NCBI GenBank assembly: GCA_964612485.1
Contig: CAZTFF010000007.1
Coordinates: forward strand, 1 to 64,000
Source of the DNA: JAFGNV01 sp964612485
GTDB lineage: Bacteria; Chloroflexota; Anaerolineae; 4572-78; J111
DNA: 64,000 nt
Direction: 5' to 3'
This document shows, piece after piece, positions 8,601 to 16,618 of this stretch. The notes beneath the pieces are model-generated. The model was not told the origin of the DNA and made no database searches. It saw only the letters and a program-made list of their open reading frames with translations. Positions within the stretch are counted from its first letter, which is position 1, and each line of letters starts with the position of its first letter. A program made the position numbers and the translations under genes.

Positions 8601-10038
8601 TGCAACTGTGGCCGCTGGTAACACGTTCCAGCCCGGCGAGCAGTTGCTTGAGCGCCGCGTCTCGCCCAATCATGAGATTGGTGGGAACCGGCATCTCACC
8701 GGCCTGACTCAGTTGATCCGTTTGCCCCAAAGAACGTCGTTTGCCGGTAGGCCGGTATACGCGAATAGGGCTGTCTTTTCCTTTTACCCAGATGGGCGGC
8801 AGGGGGTCAAAACGCATCTGGCTGCGGGCGCTGCGGAAGGCATCGTAGTTGCAGCTTATTTGGCCCGGTTCAGCCGTGCTCATCAGGCGAGAAGCCAGGT
8901 TCACCGTATCGCCCATAACGGTGTATTCCCGGCGCGTTTTACTGCCCACCGGCCCGGCAAATACCCGGCCCGTTGTCACGCCAATGGTAAGTTGTAACTG
9001 ATGCATAGAAGTTAAAGATTGCAGGTCCAGCGCGCAGCGCAGTGCCCGAATAGAGTCATCTTCATGCGCGTAAGGCGGCGCGCCAAATAAAATGAGAAAA
9101 ACAGTGCCTCTATCATCAACGGTTAAACGGGGCAAACTGCCCTGGTAATGGTTAATAACTTGCTGCACATCGCGCGCAAAGGCATGCAGTTTTTTGATGG
9201 AAGCGCCGTCATCATCATAATCCAGGCCGTGGACGCCAACAAACAAAACACTCATTGGCCGCAGGGAGGCCAACCAGCTATGCAACTCTTCATCCAACCA
9301 GGCCAGCACAGGGCGAGGCACATAGCAGCGCAAGACATTTTCCACGCCTTCGGGATCAAACACCGCCGACCAATCCGGCCGGGACAATCGCTGGGCCGGT
9401 ACCGAATGAGGATAGATGTTTGCTTTGGCCTGCGCGCTCAGATGAATTTGCCCCGGACTTGCCTGATGTTCCGCTTTAGCCGCCTGGCGTAAGGGATCGC
9501 CGGCAATGATAAATTCCCAACGATTTAACAGCCCGCCCACATGGGCGGCTACAATTTCTCCGGCGCCAATGCCAACCTTCATCTCCAGCGAGAACAGGCC
9601 GGCGCTGCTTTCCATAACATTGAATTCATCCATGGTAGACTGCATTGTTTCGGCAGACTGCATGGCCCGGCGGATGGCAACGCCAAGCTCGTTGTCACCG
9701 GCGCGAAAAATGGCGGTCAATGAATCGCCGCCAAATTTAACAACTTCGCCCCCCTGAATTTCAACAAAGGAAATCATCCAGTCGAAGTACCGATTCATCA
9801 GGCGGGTTAACTCTTCCGGGCCTTCGGCGCCGCGTTGGCCCAGAATTTCGGTAAGGGGGGTAAAACCGGAAATGTCGGCAAAAAGTACCGCAGCGGAAAA
9901 ACGTTCGGTGATAGCTGATGAGGGGGGGGCAGGAGATGTGTCCTTTATGACGGCCTGAACAATATGGGGCGGAATATACGCGCTGATCGTTGGTAATAAC
10001 CCGGACATTTGGACACTTTTTTTGTTAAGAATTGACAT
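5680..10038 (-). CDS. Soluble-adenylyl-cyclase-like protein: two class III cyclase domains, AAA/NACHT-type ATPase, TPR array
   Basis: A 1452-residue cytoplasmic protein. Cyclase domain C1 (about 45-215) holds both metal aspartates, Asp55 in 'LFADISGFT' and Asp105 in 'KFGGDSLTAIF', but its C-terminal half is degenerate ('IIAGDPLRQAAKAE'). C2 (about 260-395) lacks the first metal Asp ('LFVGVHGLD') yet keeps Asp377 and Asn380 in 'YTVMGDTVNLASRLM'. C1 therefore supplies metals and C2 the substrate-binding side, as in mammalian ADCY10. A P-loop ATPase follows: Walker A 'GEAGIGKS' at 485-492 and Walker B 'LVLIMEDAHW'. From about 960 to 1420 come tetratricopeptide repeats. No good SD is seen; the first ATG (10038) is taken. 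It overlaps the pentapeptide gene and lies upstream of a cNMP-binding kinase. Confidence 0.9.
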   Translation of the reverse strand: MSILNKKSVQMSGLLPTISAYIPPHIVQAVIKDTSPAPPSSAITERFSAAVLFADISGFTPLTEILGQRGAEGPEELTRLMNRYFDWMISFVEIQGGEVVKFGGDSLTAIFRAGDNELGVAIRRAMQSAETMQSTMDEFNVMESSAGLFSLEMKVGIGAGEIVAAHVGGLLNRWEFIIAGDPLRQAAKAEHQASPGQIHLSAQAKANIYPHSVPAQRLSRPDWSAVFDPEGVENVLRCYVPRPVLAWLDEELHSWLASLRPMSVLFVGVHGLDYDDDGASIKKLHAFARDVQQVINHYQGSLPRLTVDDRGTVFLILFGAPPYAHEDDSIRALRCALDLQSLTSMHQLQLTIGVTTGRVFAGPVGSKTRREYTVMGDTVNLASRLMSTAEPGQISCNYDAFRSARSQMRFDPLPPIWVKGKDSPIRVYRPTGKRRSLGQTDQLSQAGEMPVPTNLMIGRDAALKQLLAGLERVTSGHSCIAVIEGEAGIGKSKLIRVLVKAMEANNLSPLIGRGRSVDQNIPYHPWQDIFYFYFKERQLDDAIRQGERQQWVMAEVDKFAPELVKYLPLLNSLFDLDLPENELTMALNPALRRQYLADLLLALLQGWALKRPLVLIMEDAHWLDAASWDLTLQLARLLAKKPVPLYLLIATRSWAGSSMPVELAALMRMPVTRYFHLDLLLPDHTLAIGAARLGLTGNELPEAVAALVRRRAGGNPFFAEELIYTLLDHEFITLKTPESADSSMVKPRCLVNGDLERAGQLLPATIQTTILSRIDRLPPEEQLMLRIAAVIGHTFAYNTLRDTLSQHLEIDEPTLKTRLNDLIYLDLIEPKVSPPNMIYAFKQIITREVTYQSLPFNRRRELHRTVAAWYEATCCREPAGSALPAVYTPEDFMWKASLPAEFQAPSSYFHTSPLLPIYSLLVYHWHQAEDETKERHYAALMAEQTAAQHANAEALGYLDRAIDLTPENNWPERYKLLLARETVYNRLGHRNAQAQDLAALADLAGNIKNKHFEIEVILRQAHFFEATGDYAAAGQNAEQVVDLSREIQDSTIETRANLVWGQTLTLQGDYEAAQEKLAQALALAETDRHRANHAVALYHLANLSHFQGNFELSWRQCQQALEKCQDEPFCLLPGDILALQGLLQYYREDYHTACNYLEDAIFKHYTYGHRRGKLNAFYHIGVIRHYQGNYDAARDYFEQSLKIARQIGELEAEARILGGLGLVYCRWGDYKSARSYLAHSLEIYEEIGSRAGQIDSLNKLGVVYYFLNQPQTTQQYCQLALNMLKTVPYPAGESYSLLYLGHAYLEQGQLDEARTAYQKALALREQMGQTAARLDVQTGLAQIALAQNDVDGALRIIQEILPALNESTAGVECILQLCYTSYGVLQAASLNDPALAGQSKYALDTAYHILQEQAAQINDSVLRHRFLEKIDLHQKIVAAWQAEPVQEKVNEC

Positions 10039-10174
10039 TATCAGCCTAATTCTAAAAAGTATAGCATATCCTCAGCCGGTAAAACATCCGATTTTTGTCC
10101 TATTCAACTACGTAAAAATACGTACAAATACATAAAAATGCCCCCATGACACCCCGTTTCTGGCACTCGGTTAA

Positions 10175-10594
10175 TCAGGTGGATACCAATAGCATGGCCA
10201 CCAACGCCAGGATAATCCCGATGCCTTGTTTCAGCGTTATCGTTTCATTCAACACCACCATGGCCAGGAGAATGCTCAAAGTGGGATACAGCGCGGTTAG
10301 GCTGACAACCAGTGAAATTGGCCCCTTGACCGCCGCCATAAAAAATGTGTAAGACCCTAAAAACCCCACAATCCCGGTAACCATCGCCAGAACAATCCCG
10401 CCGGGATGAACCATGGGGCGAAACCCTAACGTGCTTAACAACACCAGGGCCAGCAGAATACCGCCTACAACCTCATAAATCACCGCGCTTCTGGAATCGA
10501 TATATCTGACGACTACTTTAGGCAGAAAACCCCATAATCCCCAAAAAACAAAGGTGGCCATGGCCGGCAAAATCCATTCTCGTAAATTATTCAT
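10175..10594 (-). CDS. EamA/DMT-family membrane protein (single EamA unit)
   Basis: A 139-residue protein with four or five hydrophobic helices and a typical EamA ending ('GPISLVVSLTALYPTLSILLAMVVLNETIT' region, then 'QGIGIILALVAMLL'). Drug/metabolite transporters usually contain two such units in about 290 residues, whereas small multidrug-resistance-like members have one and work as dimers. This protein is of the half-size kind. The start MNNLREW at 10594 is preferred: it lies four bases after the stop of the upstream DUF1360 gene, suggesting an operon. A longer reading from 10654 runs back into that gene. The exported substrate is not predictable. Confidence 0.82.
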   Translation of the reverse strand: MNNLREWILPAMATFVFWGLWGFLPKVVVRYIDSRSAVIYEVVGGILLALVLLSTLGFRPMVHPGGIVLAMVTGIVGFLGSYTFFMAAVKGPISLVVSLTALYPTLSILLAMVVLNETITLKQGIGIILALVAMLLVST

Positions 10595-10598
10595 CGCG

Positions 10599-11123
10599 TT
10601 ATTGCTCGTCCTCTTGCGCCGAAGGTTTTTCGTAAAAAACACCCACCTGCTCACGGGCCAATTGGGCGTTCCAACTCAGGGCTTCGGTGGCAGCGTTTAA
10701 AATCTCGCCCAGGCCAATCACGCTCATAATCGCCATCAAAATGCGGGTAGGGCCGGGAACCACCTGCATCCCATACACCAGCACCGCCGCAATCCAGGTG
10801 CCGGAACAGATGGGGCAGGCAATCAACTCGCCAATGGCGCGCCGCCAGCCGGTGCCTTTGGGTTCAACCGTATCGCCGGCTCCGCTGCTATCGGGCACGG
10901 TTTGGGTAAAGGGGGCGCGGTACGGCTCCATCACCGTATCATAAGATACCATCCGCCCCATCCGAAATACGGATAATCCCAATAAAAAATAATCAAAGGG
11001 CTTGATATCGGTTTCGCTGCTTTTTCTGGAACGCAGGTTGAAAATAGCCAGGAGCGACATAAAAATACCGGTCAGGGCCATGTAGGTCAGGCGTTGTTCC
11101 AGCGCTTTCTTCTCTGTTGACAT
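10599..11123 (-). CDS. DUF1360 family membrane-associated protein
   Basis: A 174-residue protein. After a short N-terminal hydrophobic helix it shows the DUF1360 pattern: 'FDYFLLGLSVFRMGRMVSYDTVMEPYRAP', then 'GELIACPICSGTWIAAVLVYGM' with the conserved CPxC, then another hydrophobic segment. DUF1360 proteins are small membrane proteins known mainly from spore-forming Firmicutes, with no firm biochemical role. The start is backed by GAGGT eight bases upstream. The next gene starts 5 bases downstream, so it is co-transcribed with the EamA-like protein. Confidence is high in the family and low in any function. Confidence 0.8.
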   Translation of the reverse strand: MSTEKKALEQRLTYMALTGIFMSLLAIFNLRSRKSSETDIKPFDYFLLGLSVFRMGRMVSYDTVMEPYRAPFTQTVPDSSGAGDTVEPKGTGWRRAIGELIACPICSGTWIAAVLVYGMQVVPGPTRILMAIMSVIGLGEILNAATEALSWNAQLAREQVGVFYEKPSAQEDEQ

Positions 11124-11270
11124 ATAATTTACCTCATAATTTAATCAAAAAATAGCCAGGCTACCCCCATTATACGACAACTTGGCTGACATAAAAAAAT
11201 AGTCCAGATCACTGCACGTAATTCTTATTAATTCACCGATTCCAATCCCCAACCAAAATGCAACCCCGGT

Positions 11271-11300
11271 TTGCCTGTTTCTTGCCAATGATGCTAAGAT
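11271..11300 (+). promoter_or_regulatory. Candidate promoter for tex
   Basis: TTGCCT (11271-11276), an 18-base spacer and TAAGAT (11295-11300) precede the tex ATG (11333) by 32 bases, with GGAG as Shine-Dalgarno between them. Both hexamers are imperfect, so this is only a candidate. The DUF1360 gene diverges to the left. Confidence 0.35.
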
Positions 11301-11332
11301 TTGAGCCTTACTTTTAATCTGGAGAAAATTCT

Positions 11333-13501
11333 ATGACCGATCCATTTGCTCAAACCATCGCCTCAGAATTGAGCCTTCGTCCTCAACAGGTGGCGCGCTC
11401 TATTGAGTTGTTTGACGCCGACAACACCGTGCCTTTTGTAGCCCGCTACCGTAAAGAAGTAACCGGCGGGCTGGACGAAGAGCAGCTCCGCACTATTCTG
11501 GAACGGCTCACCTACCTTCGCAACCTGGCAGAACGCAAACAAACCGTGCTGGACAGCATTGAAGAACAGGGCAAACTCACCGACGAACTGCGCCGGCGCA
11601 TTCTGGCCGCGGCCACGCTGCAAGAAGTGGAAGACCTTTACCTGCCCTACAAACCCAAACGGCGCACCCGCGCCACCATCGCCCGGGAGCGCGGGCTGGA
11701 GCCGCTGGCCCAAACCATGCTGGCCCAAGAGCTTACGCGGGGTGATGCTGATGAAATTGCTGCCCAATTCCTCAACGACGACGTGCCCACGCCCGAAGAC
11801 GCCCTGGCCGGGGCCAGAGACATTATTGCCGAAAGTGTTACGGAAGATGCTGACATTCGGGCCAACGCGCGCGCCCAAACCCGCAGCGCGGCCCGGCTGA
11901 TAATAAAACTGGGCGATAAAGCCAAAGATGAACGCGGCATTTATGAGATGTATTACGATTACCAGGAAATGTTGAGCCGGATTCCGCCCCACCGGCTGCT
12001 GGCCATCAATCGCGGTGAGCGGGAAGGCGTGCTCAAAGTAAAACTGGAAGGCCCCGATGACGAGTTGGTCGCCGATATCCAACAACGGACCATTACCAAC
12101 CCCCACTCCGTTTTCACCGACCACCTGCGCGCGGCCATTGCCGACGGTTACAAACGGTTGTTGGCGCCTTCCATCGAAACCGAACTGCGCGGTGAACTCA
12201 CCGGCGCGTCCGATGAACACGCCATCGACACCTTTGCCGCCAACCTGCGCCAACTGTTGCTGCAACCGCCCATCACCGGCAAAAATGTGCTGGGCATCGA
12301 CCCCGGCTACCGCACCGGCTGTAAAGTGGCCCTGGTAGACGCTACGGGCAAATTTTTGGGTGGCACCACCATCTACCCCCATCCCCCGCAAAAACAGCGG
12401 GCCGAAGCCAAGGCTGTGCTCATCAAACTCATAATCGAGCAGAAGGCGACTGTGATGGCCATTGGCAACGGCACCGCCAGCCGCGAAACCGAATCGCTGG
12501 CCGCCGAGGTTATCAATGAGGCTAAATCCAAAGCCAAAAAACTTGACCTGGCCTACGTGATGGTCAGCGAGGCCGGCGCTTCGGTGTATTCAGCCAGCAA
12601 ACTGGCCCGGGCCGAGTTCCCCGGCCTGGATGTGAGCATGCGCGGCGCCATTTCCATTGCCCGCCGGCTGCAAGACCCGCTGGCGGAGTTGGTAAAGATT
12701 GATCCCAAATCGATTGGGGTGGGCCTGTACCAGCACGATGTCAACCAGAAACAATTGGGAAAAACGCTGGACACCGTGGTAGAAAGCGCCGTCAACCACG
12801 TGGGCGTTGACGTGAACACAGCCAGCGCGCCGCTGCTCAGTTACGTGGCCGGTATCAGCCGCCGCGTGGCCGAGGCCATTGTTCAACACCGCGAAAAAAA
12901 CGGGCCGTTCCGCAGCCGCAGTGAACTCAAAAAGGTCAAAGGGTTGGGCGAAAAAACTTACCAGCAGGCCATTGGATTTTTGAAAATTCCCCAGGGCGCC
13001 CGCCCGCTGGACAACACCTTTATTCACCCCGAAAGTTACCCGGTGGTGGAACGTTTGTTTGAGTATCTGGAAGTTCGGGGGGATGAAAAAACGTTGCCGG
13101 GCCGCATCGAAACACTGCGCCGGCAAGAAGATTTGCGCGAGCTGGCCGATCTATTGGAAGTGGGCGTGCCCACCCTGGAAGATATTTTGGAAGCCTTAGC
13201 CAAGCCGGGCCGCGACCCCCGTGAGGATTTGCCCAAGCCGCTGCTGCGGCAGGATGTGCTGTCGATGGAGGATTTGGAGGAGGGGATGGTTTTAACCGGC
13301 ACCGTGCGCAATGTGGTGGATTTTGGCGCTTTTGTGGACATCGGGGTCAAGCAGGATGGCCTGGTACACATTAGCCAGTTGGCCGACCGCTACATCAAAA
13401 GCCCGTTTGAGGTGGTCAGCGTGGGGGATGTGGTGAAGGTCAGGGTAATGAGTGTAGATGTGCAGCGTGGGCGAATTGGGTTAAGTATGAAGGAGGTTTA
13501 A
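11333..13501 (+). CDS. tex: Tex-like S1 RNA-binding transcription accessory protein
   Basis: 722 residues, the usual Tex length is about 720-780. Order of domains: helical Tex N-terminus ('IELFDADNTVPFVARYRKEVTGGLDEEQLR'-type region), YqgF/RuvX-like nuclease fold beginning 'VLGIDPGYRTGCKVALVD', helix-hairpin-helix region ('LLSYVAGISRRVAEAIVQHR' and 'LKKVKGLGEKTYQQ'), and a C-terminal S1 domain ('GMVLTGTVRNVVDFGAFVDIGVKQDGLVHIS'-type region) ending about residue 720. Tex binds nucleic acid and affects transcription; its YqgF domain is generally thought inactive as a nuclease. The gene stands alone, with a divergent neighbour upstream and a convergent M20 peptidase gene 34 bp downstream. Confidence 0.95.
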   Translation: MTDPFAQTIASELSLRPQQVARSIELFDADNTVPFVARYRKEVTGGLDEEQLRTILERLTYLRNLAERKQTVLDSIEEQGKLTDELRRRILAAATLQEVEDLYLPYKPKRRTRATIARERGLEPLAQTMLAQELTRGDADEIAAQFLNDDVPTPEDALAGARDIIAESVTEDADIRANARAQTRSAARLIIKLGDKAKDERGIYEMYYDYQEMLSRIPPHRLLAINRGEREGVLKVKLEGPDDELVADIQQRTITNPHSVFTDHLRAAIADGYKRLLAPSIETELRGELTGASDEHAIDTFAANLRQLLLQPPITGKNVLGIDPGYRTGCKVALVDATGKFLGGTTIYPHPPQKQRAEAKAVLIKLIIEQKATVMAIGNGTASRETESLAAEVINEAKSKAKKLDLAYVMVSEAGASVYSASKLARAEFPGLDVSMRGAISIARRLQDPLAELVKIDPKSIGVGLYQHDVNQKQLGKTLDTVVESAVNHVGVDVNTASAPLLSYVAGISRRVAEAIVQHREKNGPFRSRSELKKVKGLGEKTYQQAIGFLKIPQGARPLDNTFIHPESYPVVERLFEYLEVRGDEKTLPGRIETLRRQEDLRELADLLEVGVPTLEDILEALAKPGRDPREDLPKPLLRQDVLSMEDLEEGMVLTGTVRNVVDFGAFVDIGVKQDGLVHISQLADRYIKSPFEVVSVGDVVKVRVMSVDVQRGRIGLSMKEV

Positions 13502-13535
13502 TTGGAGATTGGTGATTAGAGATTATTAGTCTGCC

Positions 13536-14780
13536 CTATCTCATCTTACATCCTTCCGCTAACGCCAAAATCAATGCCGCATAAGCTACCAGCGCCTCTT
13601 TCATCTGAGCCAGGCTGATGCGTTCCTGGTTGGTGTGGGCCAGGGTTTCATCGCCGGGGCCAAAGCCAACGGTGGGAATATTTGCCGCCATCAAATGACC
13701 ACCATCGGTGGCAAAACGCCAGATACCGACGCCATCATCGCGGCCTAACACTTCAACCAACGTTTGATGCGCCGCCTGCACCAGCGGATTATTTTCGGCC
13801 AGTAAAAAAGAGGGGAAGAGTGCCGGAAAATCGTTTTCGATGCCGGTGTAGGTAGTCAGTTTTGTGGTTGAAACCGCTACTTCGGCCCGGGTTTCGCCGG
13901 GCAGGCTGTTCAGCAAGGTTTGGATTTTATCGATGATGGCGTCCGGCGTTTCGGCGGGCACATTGCGCCAGTCCAGGGTTAATTTGACCTCGCCGGGAAC
14001 CACGTTGGGGCTGGTCTGGTCGGTGGCGTAAAGGGTGGGGGTGACGCTTGAACTCCCCAGCGCTTCCGACTCTGTCATAGTCAACTCAGAAAGGCGGCTG
14101 ATAAAGGCGGCAGCCTGAAAATGGGGATTGATGCCTAAATGGGGTACGCTGGCGTGAATCGACTGCCCTTTGAAGGTCACTTCCAGTTCAATCCGTCCCC
14201 GGTGGCCGCGCCGCAGGGTATTGTGGCTCGGTTCGCCGCAGATGGCAGCATCGGCCTGAAGATGGGTGGTGAGGTGCTGCGTGCCCAGGCCGCCCCTTTC
14301 TTCCAGCACGGGTATCGTCATCAGAACATCGCCGGGCGGCGTGAGGTCAGCTGAGTGGAAAAGTCCGGCGGCATACACCATGCAGGCCACCGGCCCTTTC
14401 ATATCCACGGCGCCGCGTCCCCACAATTCACCCTCAATAATTTTGCCGCTAAAGGGCGGGTGGAGCCATCCTTCTACCGGACCGGGGTCTACGTGATCCA
14501 TATGGCCGTTGAGCAGGATGGTGGGGCCAGGCCCGCCTTGAGAGGCAGGCCCGCCCTGGGAGGCGGGGCCGCCTGTGATCCGGCCAATCACATTACCCAC
14601 TTCATCAACCCAAACATCATCAAATTCCAACATTTCCATTTCTTTTCTAACGATAATGGCGATATCCTGTTCCTGTCCGGGTAAACTGGGCGTTTGAACC
14701 AGGCGTTGGGCAAATTCAACCATTGCGGCCTCTTTTTCTTGGGCCATTGAACGAATTTTATCTATAGGGATCATCCCCAT
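13536..14780 (-). CDS. M20 family metallopeptidase/deacylase (ArgE/DapE/CPG2 type)
   Basis: A 414-residue zinc hydrolase. Metal-binding and catalytic motifs run in the family order: 'LLNGHMDHVDPG' (His), 'GRGAVDMKGPVACM' (Asp), 'VLEERGGLGTQHL' (Glu pair), 'GEPSHNTLRRGHRG', and a late 'DGGHLMAANIPTVGFGPG'. The dimerisation (lid) domain lies near residues 200-310. The ATG at 14780 is well placed behind AAGGAG. A Gly/Pro/Ala-rich insertion, 'GGPASQGGPASQGGPGP', precedes the first metal motif and comes from an 18-base tandem repeat around 14525-14575; it probably forms a surface loop. The substrate (N-acyl amino acid or small peptide) cannot be told from sequence. It converges with tex. Confidence 0.88.
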   Translation of the reverse strand: MGMIPIDKIRSMAQEKEAAMVEFAQRLVQTPSLPGQEQDIAIIVRKEMEMLEFDDVWVDEVGNVIGRITGGPASQGGPASQGGPGPTILLNGHMDHVDPGPVEGWLHPPFSGKIIEGELWGRGAVDMKGPVACMVYAAGLFHSADLTPPGDVLMTIPVLEERGGLGTQHLTTHLQADAAICGEPSHNTLRRGHRGRIELEVTFKGQSIHASVPHLGINPHFQAAAFISRLSELTMTESEALGSSSVTPTLYATDQTSPNVVPGEVKLTLDWRNVPAETPDAIIDKIQTLLNSLPGETRAEVAVSTTKLTTYTGIENDFPALFPSFLLAENNPLVQAAHQTLVEVLGRDDGVGIWRFATDGGHLMAANIPTVGFGPGDETLAHTNQERISLAQMKEALVAYAALILALAEGCKMR

Positions 14781-14801
14781 GCCAACTCCTTACCTTAAAT
14801 C

Positions 14802-14838
14802 AAAAAAGCAGTGTGCTCGGCGGGCACACTGCTTTTTT
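14802..14838 (-). terminator. Bidirectional rho-independent terminator
   Basis: A perfect 9-bp stem GCAGTGTGC/GCACACTGC (14808-14816 with 14824-14832) is flanked by an A-run on the left and a T-run on the right, so it can end transcription either way. It lies just downstream of the response regulator gene (stop at 14872). Confidence 0.85.
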
Positions 14839-14871
14839 GATAAGATTGATAGAAAATTCTTAAAAGACAAA

Positions 14872-15738
14872 TCAAACTTTCACCGGCCGGCTCAGGGTTT
14901 CTCGCAGTTTTTCTGCATCAGAGAACGAGTGATCTTGCTGAGACAAAACGACGGTGGAGACATCCATGAACGGCACAGTGACCTTTTCATCGCCCCCACG
15001 CAACACATAGCCCGCTTCGCGGTCGTGGATAGGATAGAAGTAGGTCATGGCCTGCTTCAACCGTTCTTCAACATTCTGGCTTAATTGAGCGCCTTTGTTG
15101 GGAACAGTGATAATTACAAACTGGTTTTCAGACGGATGGCCCACAAAATCATCGATGCTGCCCAATTCATCAACCGCGCTGGTTAGGGTAAGGGCAATCG
15201 CCCGCAGCACATCATCACGGGCCACAAAGCCGTAAATCTCGTTGAATTTATCCAGGCCAACAATGTTAATTCCGAGTACGGTCCAGCCATCGCGTTCCAG
15301 CATCAGGCTCAAGCGATCGTTGGTCAGTTTGTCGCCGGGCAGGCCGGTAATGGGGTTGTTTTGACTCCCGGCGCGGCGCAGGGCGTTGCGTACTCTGAGC
15401 CGTAATTCCTGTACATCAAACGGTTTGGTGATGTAATCAATAGCGCCCAGTTTCAGGCCGGCAATCCGGTCGTCCCGTTCGCGGCGTTCGGTTACAAAAA
15501 TAACCGGCAGCCGGCTGGTCCGCACATCATCTTGCAGGTGTTTGCCGACTTCAAATCCATCCAGGTCTGGCAGCCGAACATCCAGCAAGATCAAATCTGG
15601 CTTTTCCGTGCGGCACTTATCCAGGCCATCCTGACCGGTCGGTGCGGTTACAACTTTATAGCCTTGTGCTTCGAAGTACACCCGGAGCATTTCAGAAGTA
15701 TCCGGGTCATCCTCAATAATCAACAGGGTGTGTTTCAT
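14872..15738 (-). CDS. Response regulator with degenerate GGDEF-like output domain
   Basis: 288 residues. Residues 1-120 are a receiver domain with the acidic pair 'IEDD', phospho-acceptor Asp in 'LILLDVRLPDLDGFEV', Thr in 'PVIFVTE' and Lys in 'YITKPFD'. After a linker ('NPITGLPGDKLTNDRL', the common entry to GGDEF domains) comes a diguanylate-cyclase-like fold with 'DRDG/INIVGLDKFNEIYGF'-type sequence, but the GGDEF signature is replaced by 'VGHPSENQFVII'. It therefore cannot make c-di-GMP in the standard way and may bind a nucleotide or a partner. A V4R-domain gene ends 43 bp upstream on the same strand; the two are probably an operon. A strong terminator follows. Confidence 0.85.
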   Translation of the reverse strand: MKHTLLIIEDDPDTSEMLRVYFEAQGYKVVTAPTGQDGLDKCRTEKPDLILLDVRLPDLDGFEVGKHLQDDVRTSRLPVIFVTERRERDDRIAGLKLGAIDYITKPFDVQELRLRVRNALRRAGSQNNPITGLPGDKLTNDRLSLMLERDGWTVLGINIVGLDKFNEIYGFVARDDVLRAIALTLTSAVDELGSIDDFVGHPSENQFVIITVPNKGAQLSQNVEERLKQAMTYFYPIHDREAGYVLRGGDEKVTVPFMDVSTVVLSQQDHSFSDAEKLRETLSRPVKV

Positions 15739-15781
15739 TGGTATATTTCCCTGCCGGGGAGATGTTTTGGGGTTTTCATCA

Positions 15782-16414
15782 CTAATTCAGAGGCTCTTTA
15801 TGAATATAAAAAACACAGTTGGGAGCGCCGGCTGCATGGCATTCAATTTCCTCGACTTTAAAATCTTTACCGCCGCTCACCCACCGCAAACCTTCTTGCA
15901 AAATGCCTACAGCGCCGTAACAGATATTTCTATCGTCACTGCTTCTCCCCCAGCAAACCGGGCAGGCATGAATCGTGTAAACAAAATGATCGTCAGCTTC
16001 TTCTACGGAACTTTCTTGATCGCTAAATTTGGTAAAGGTCTCGGCCATCGCCTTGAGGCCTACTTTTAATTTTGTTGCCAGCGGGATAACCTTAAAAGCC
16101 AACTCACTGGCTCCCACAACTGAGCCAAACTCGCTAAGTCCCTGGGCAAAAGCAGCTCGACCCGCCCGTAAAGCAAGCCCCCGCCCCCCGCGTGGGCCAT
16201 ACATTTCTTCGATGGCCTGTCCAATGGCGCCGAAATCAGCAAAATCAAATTCTCGAGCCAGGTTGTTGGGAGGGTAGTTGTCGATCAATTCAGGGACTTT
16301 GGCCAGGTTGAGAACGGCTTTAATACCATTGGTTCCCATCACCTCTTCCATAGCCATCAAGTAGATACGTCCCATTTTGTTGGGGTAATAAAGGCCGCTT
16401 TTTTCTACCGCCAC
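15782..16414 (-). CDS. V4R (4-vinyl reductase) domain protein, probable small-molecule sensor
   Basis: 210 residues, GTG start at 16414 behind a strong GGAGG. The C-terminal 60 residues match the V4R pattern: 'HACPVCWGR', 'ICYGAVGILQEGLRWVSGG' and 'KVEEIECHAAGAPNCVFYI'. They contain the spaced cysteines thought to bind metal. The N-terminal part ('YPNKMGRIYLMAMEEVMG', 'FGAIGQAIEEMYGPRGGRGLALR') is the usual helical half of these proteins. V4R domains occur in bacteriochlorophyll 4-vinyl reductase (BchJ-like) and as ligand-binding domains of hydrocarbon-responsive regulators. No photosynthesis gene is nearby, and a response regulator follows after 43 bp, so I favour a sensory role. It has no signal peptide. 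Confidence 0.82.
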   Translation of the reverse strand: MAVEKSGLYYPNKMGRIYLMAMEEVMGTNGIKAVLNLAKVPELIDNYPPNNLAREFDFADFGAIGQAIEEMYGPRGGRGLALRAGRAAFAQGLSEFGSVVGASELAFKVIPLATKLKVGLKAMAETFTKFSDQESSVEEADDHFVYTIHACPVCWGRSSDDRNICYGAVGILQEGLRWVSGGKDFKVEEIECHAAGAPNCVFYIHKEPLN

Positions 16415-16618
16415 TATGCCACCTCCAAGGGCTGTTTTGGAATGTGATATGTATCGTCTAATGGCAAGAGGACCATAACAGAATCAGCCCTCAAGTACAT
16501 TTCAGTTTTCGATCAACGCCGATTAAGTATACCCCAAGCACCCATAAAATGTCAACTAACAATGCCTTGTCTTTTAAGCTTTCCAAAAATAATAGGGTAT
16601 ACCAGAACGAGTCTGGCG

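Noticed and set aside
11363..12391. Long open frame antisense to tex (342 codons)
   Set aside because: It lies wholly inside the tex gene, has no domain-like sequence and reflects codon bias of GC-rich DNA on the other strand.
15782..16414. Bacteriochlorophyll biosynthesis gene (bchJ)
   Set aside because: The V4R domain alone does not show this; no photosynthesis genes are near and a response regulator is.
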